Part shown: in pieces, positions 5,619-6,006 of the stretch | How positions within the stretch are numbered: position 1 is the stretch's first letter | How the letters are laid out: the number at the start of each line of letters is the position of its first letter | Origin: Pseudomonadota bacterium | GTDB lineage: Bacteria; Pseudomonadota; Alphaproteobacteria; Rhodospirillales; UBA2165 | Length of the DNA stretch: 6,006 bases | Reading direction: 5' to 3' | Assembly: GCA_027592155.1 (NCBI GenBank) | Contig: JAQCKY010000165.1 | Coordinates: 1 to 6,006, forward strand | Program-made: the position numbers and the translations under genes | The notes under the pieces: generated by a model | Seen by the model: the letters and a program-made list of their open reading frames with translations, nothing else | Databases searched by the model: none | Told to the model about the DNA's origin: nothing

Positions 5619-6006
5619 CTATTCGGAGTCGCCCCGGAATCCTTGCGCCACGAGGTAAATTTCAGCCGAATCGGTGCGACTCGCCGGCGGTTTTACGTGT
5701 TTCACCGATTTGAATCTTCTTTTGATCTCGGTGAGCAACTGTTGTTCGGTGCCGCCGCGAAAAACTTTTGCGACAAACCCGCCCTCAGGTGCCAGTAATT
5801 CGAACGCAAGCTCGGCCGCGGCTTCGACGAGGGCGATGGTGCGGAGCTTATCTGTCCCCCCGTGGCCGCTGAAATTGGGGGCCATGTCGCTCAAGATTAA
5901 ATCTGCTCGACCGCCCAGCGCCTCCATAATCTTTGCCGGGGCATCCTCGTCCAGGATGTCGAGGACAAGATTGATTGCGCCGTCGATGGGTTCGATTTCC
6001 AGGATG
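5619..6006 (-). CDS. rlmE: 23S rRNA (uridine-2'-O-)methyltransferase RlmE, C-terminal part
   Basis: RlmE (FtsJ/RrmJ) methylates the 2'-OH of U2552 in the A-loop of 23S rRNA on the assembling 50S subunit, using SAM. The window holds the last 128 codons of a protein usually about 210-240 residues long; the start lies beyond 6006. Three of the four residues of the K-D-K-E tetrad can be seen: Asp in LSDMAPN (visible residue 40), Lys in FVAKVFRGG (80) and Glu in SAEIYLVA (115). The C-terminus VKPPASRTDSAEIYLVAQGF (visible 78-97 of the last 102) matches the form common in alphaproteobacteria. Reading is open from the window edge through an internal ATG at 5927, which is not the start because conserved family sequence (ILEIEPIDGA) precedes it. 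The stop is TAG at 5621-5619, about 100 bases before guaB. Confidence 0.95.
   Translation of the reverse strand, partial: ILEIEPIDGAINLVLDILDEDAPAKIMEALGGRADLILSDMAPNFSGHGGTDKLRTIALVEAAAELAFELLAPEGGFVAKVFRGGTEQQLLTEIKRRFKSVKHVKPPASRTDSAEIYLVAQGFRGDSE

Overview
The window is about 60% GC. All recognisable genes lie on the minus strand, so transcription runs from high to low coordinates. Protein signatures suggest an alphaproteobacterium, possibly of the Rhodospirillales type: the RlmE C-terminus, the NusB-like N-terminus of the RNA methyltransferase, the ThiC N-terminus, and the grouping of guaB, an RsmB/NOP methyltransferase and guaA. This placement is inferred from remembered family patterns, not from a search.

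Layout in transcription order: (1) 6006-5619, the C-terminal part of the 23S rRNA 2'-O-methyltransferase RlmE. (2) 5618-5520, a short gap with a plausible sigma70-type promoter and a good Shine-Dalgarno site for guaB. (3) 5519-4044, complete guaB (IMP dehydrogenase, 491 aa). (4) 4009-2711, a complete RsmB/NOP-family RNA m5C methyltransferase (432 aa). (5) 2714-2148, a GNAT acetyltransferase joined to gene 4 by a 4-base ATGA overlap. (6) about 2092-1992, a well-formed TPP riboswitch. (7) 1880-1692, the first 62 codons of thiC, which then breaks off at a stop codon. (8) about 1672-1502, a short unidentified reading frame with one CXXCH motif, probably the tail of another lost gene. (9) 1448-1, guaA (GMP synthase), running off the left edge with about 40 residues missing.

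GuaB (IMP to XMP) and GuaA (XMP to GMP) carry out the two steps of guanylate synthesis. The two RNA methyltransferases are translation-related. ThiC would make the thiamine pyrimidine HMP-P from the purine intermediate AIR, under TPP feedback through the riboswitch.

The one striking region is 2100-1500. An apparently intact TPP riboswitch and a well-conserved thiC start lead into a coding sequence that loses about 90% of its length. The next 190 bases look like the end of an unrelated gene, followed closely by guaA. The simplest reading is a deletion that removed most of thiC and left its control element upstream of guaA; a chimeric assembly is the main alternative. I found no CRISPR array, IS element, tRNA, rRNA or defence system, and nothing supporting an undescribed multi-gene system.
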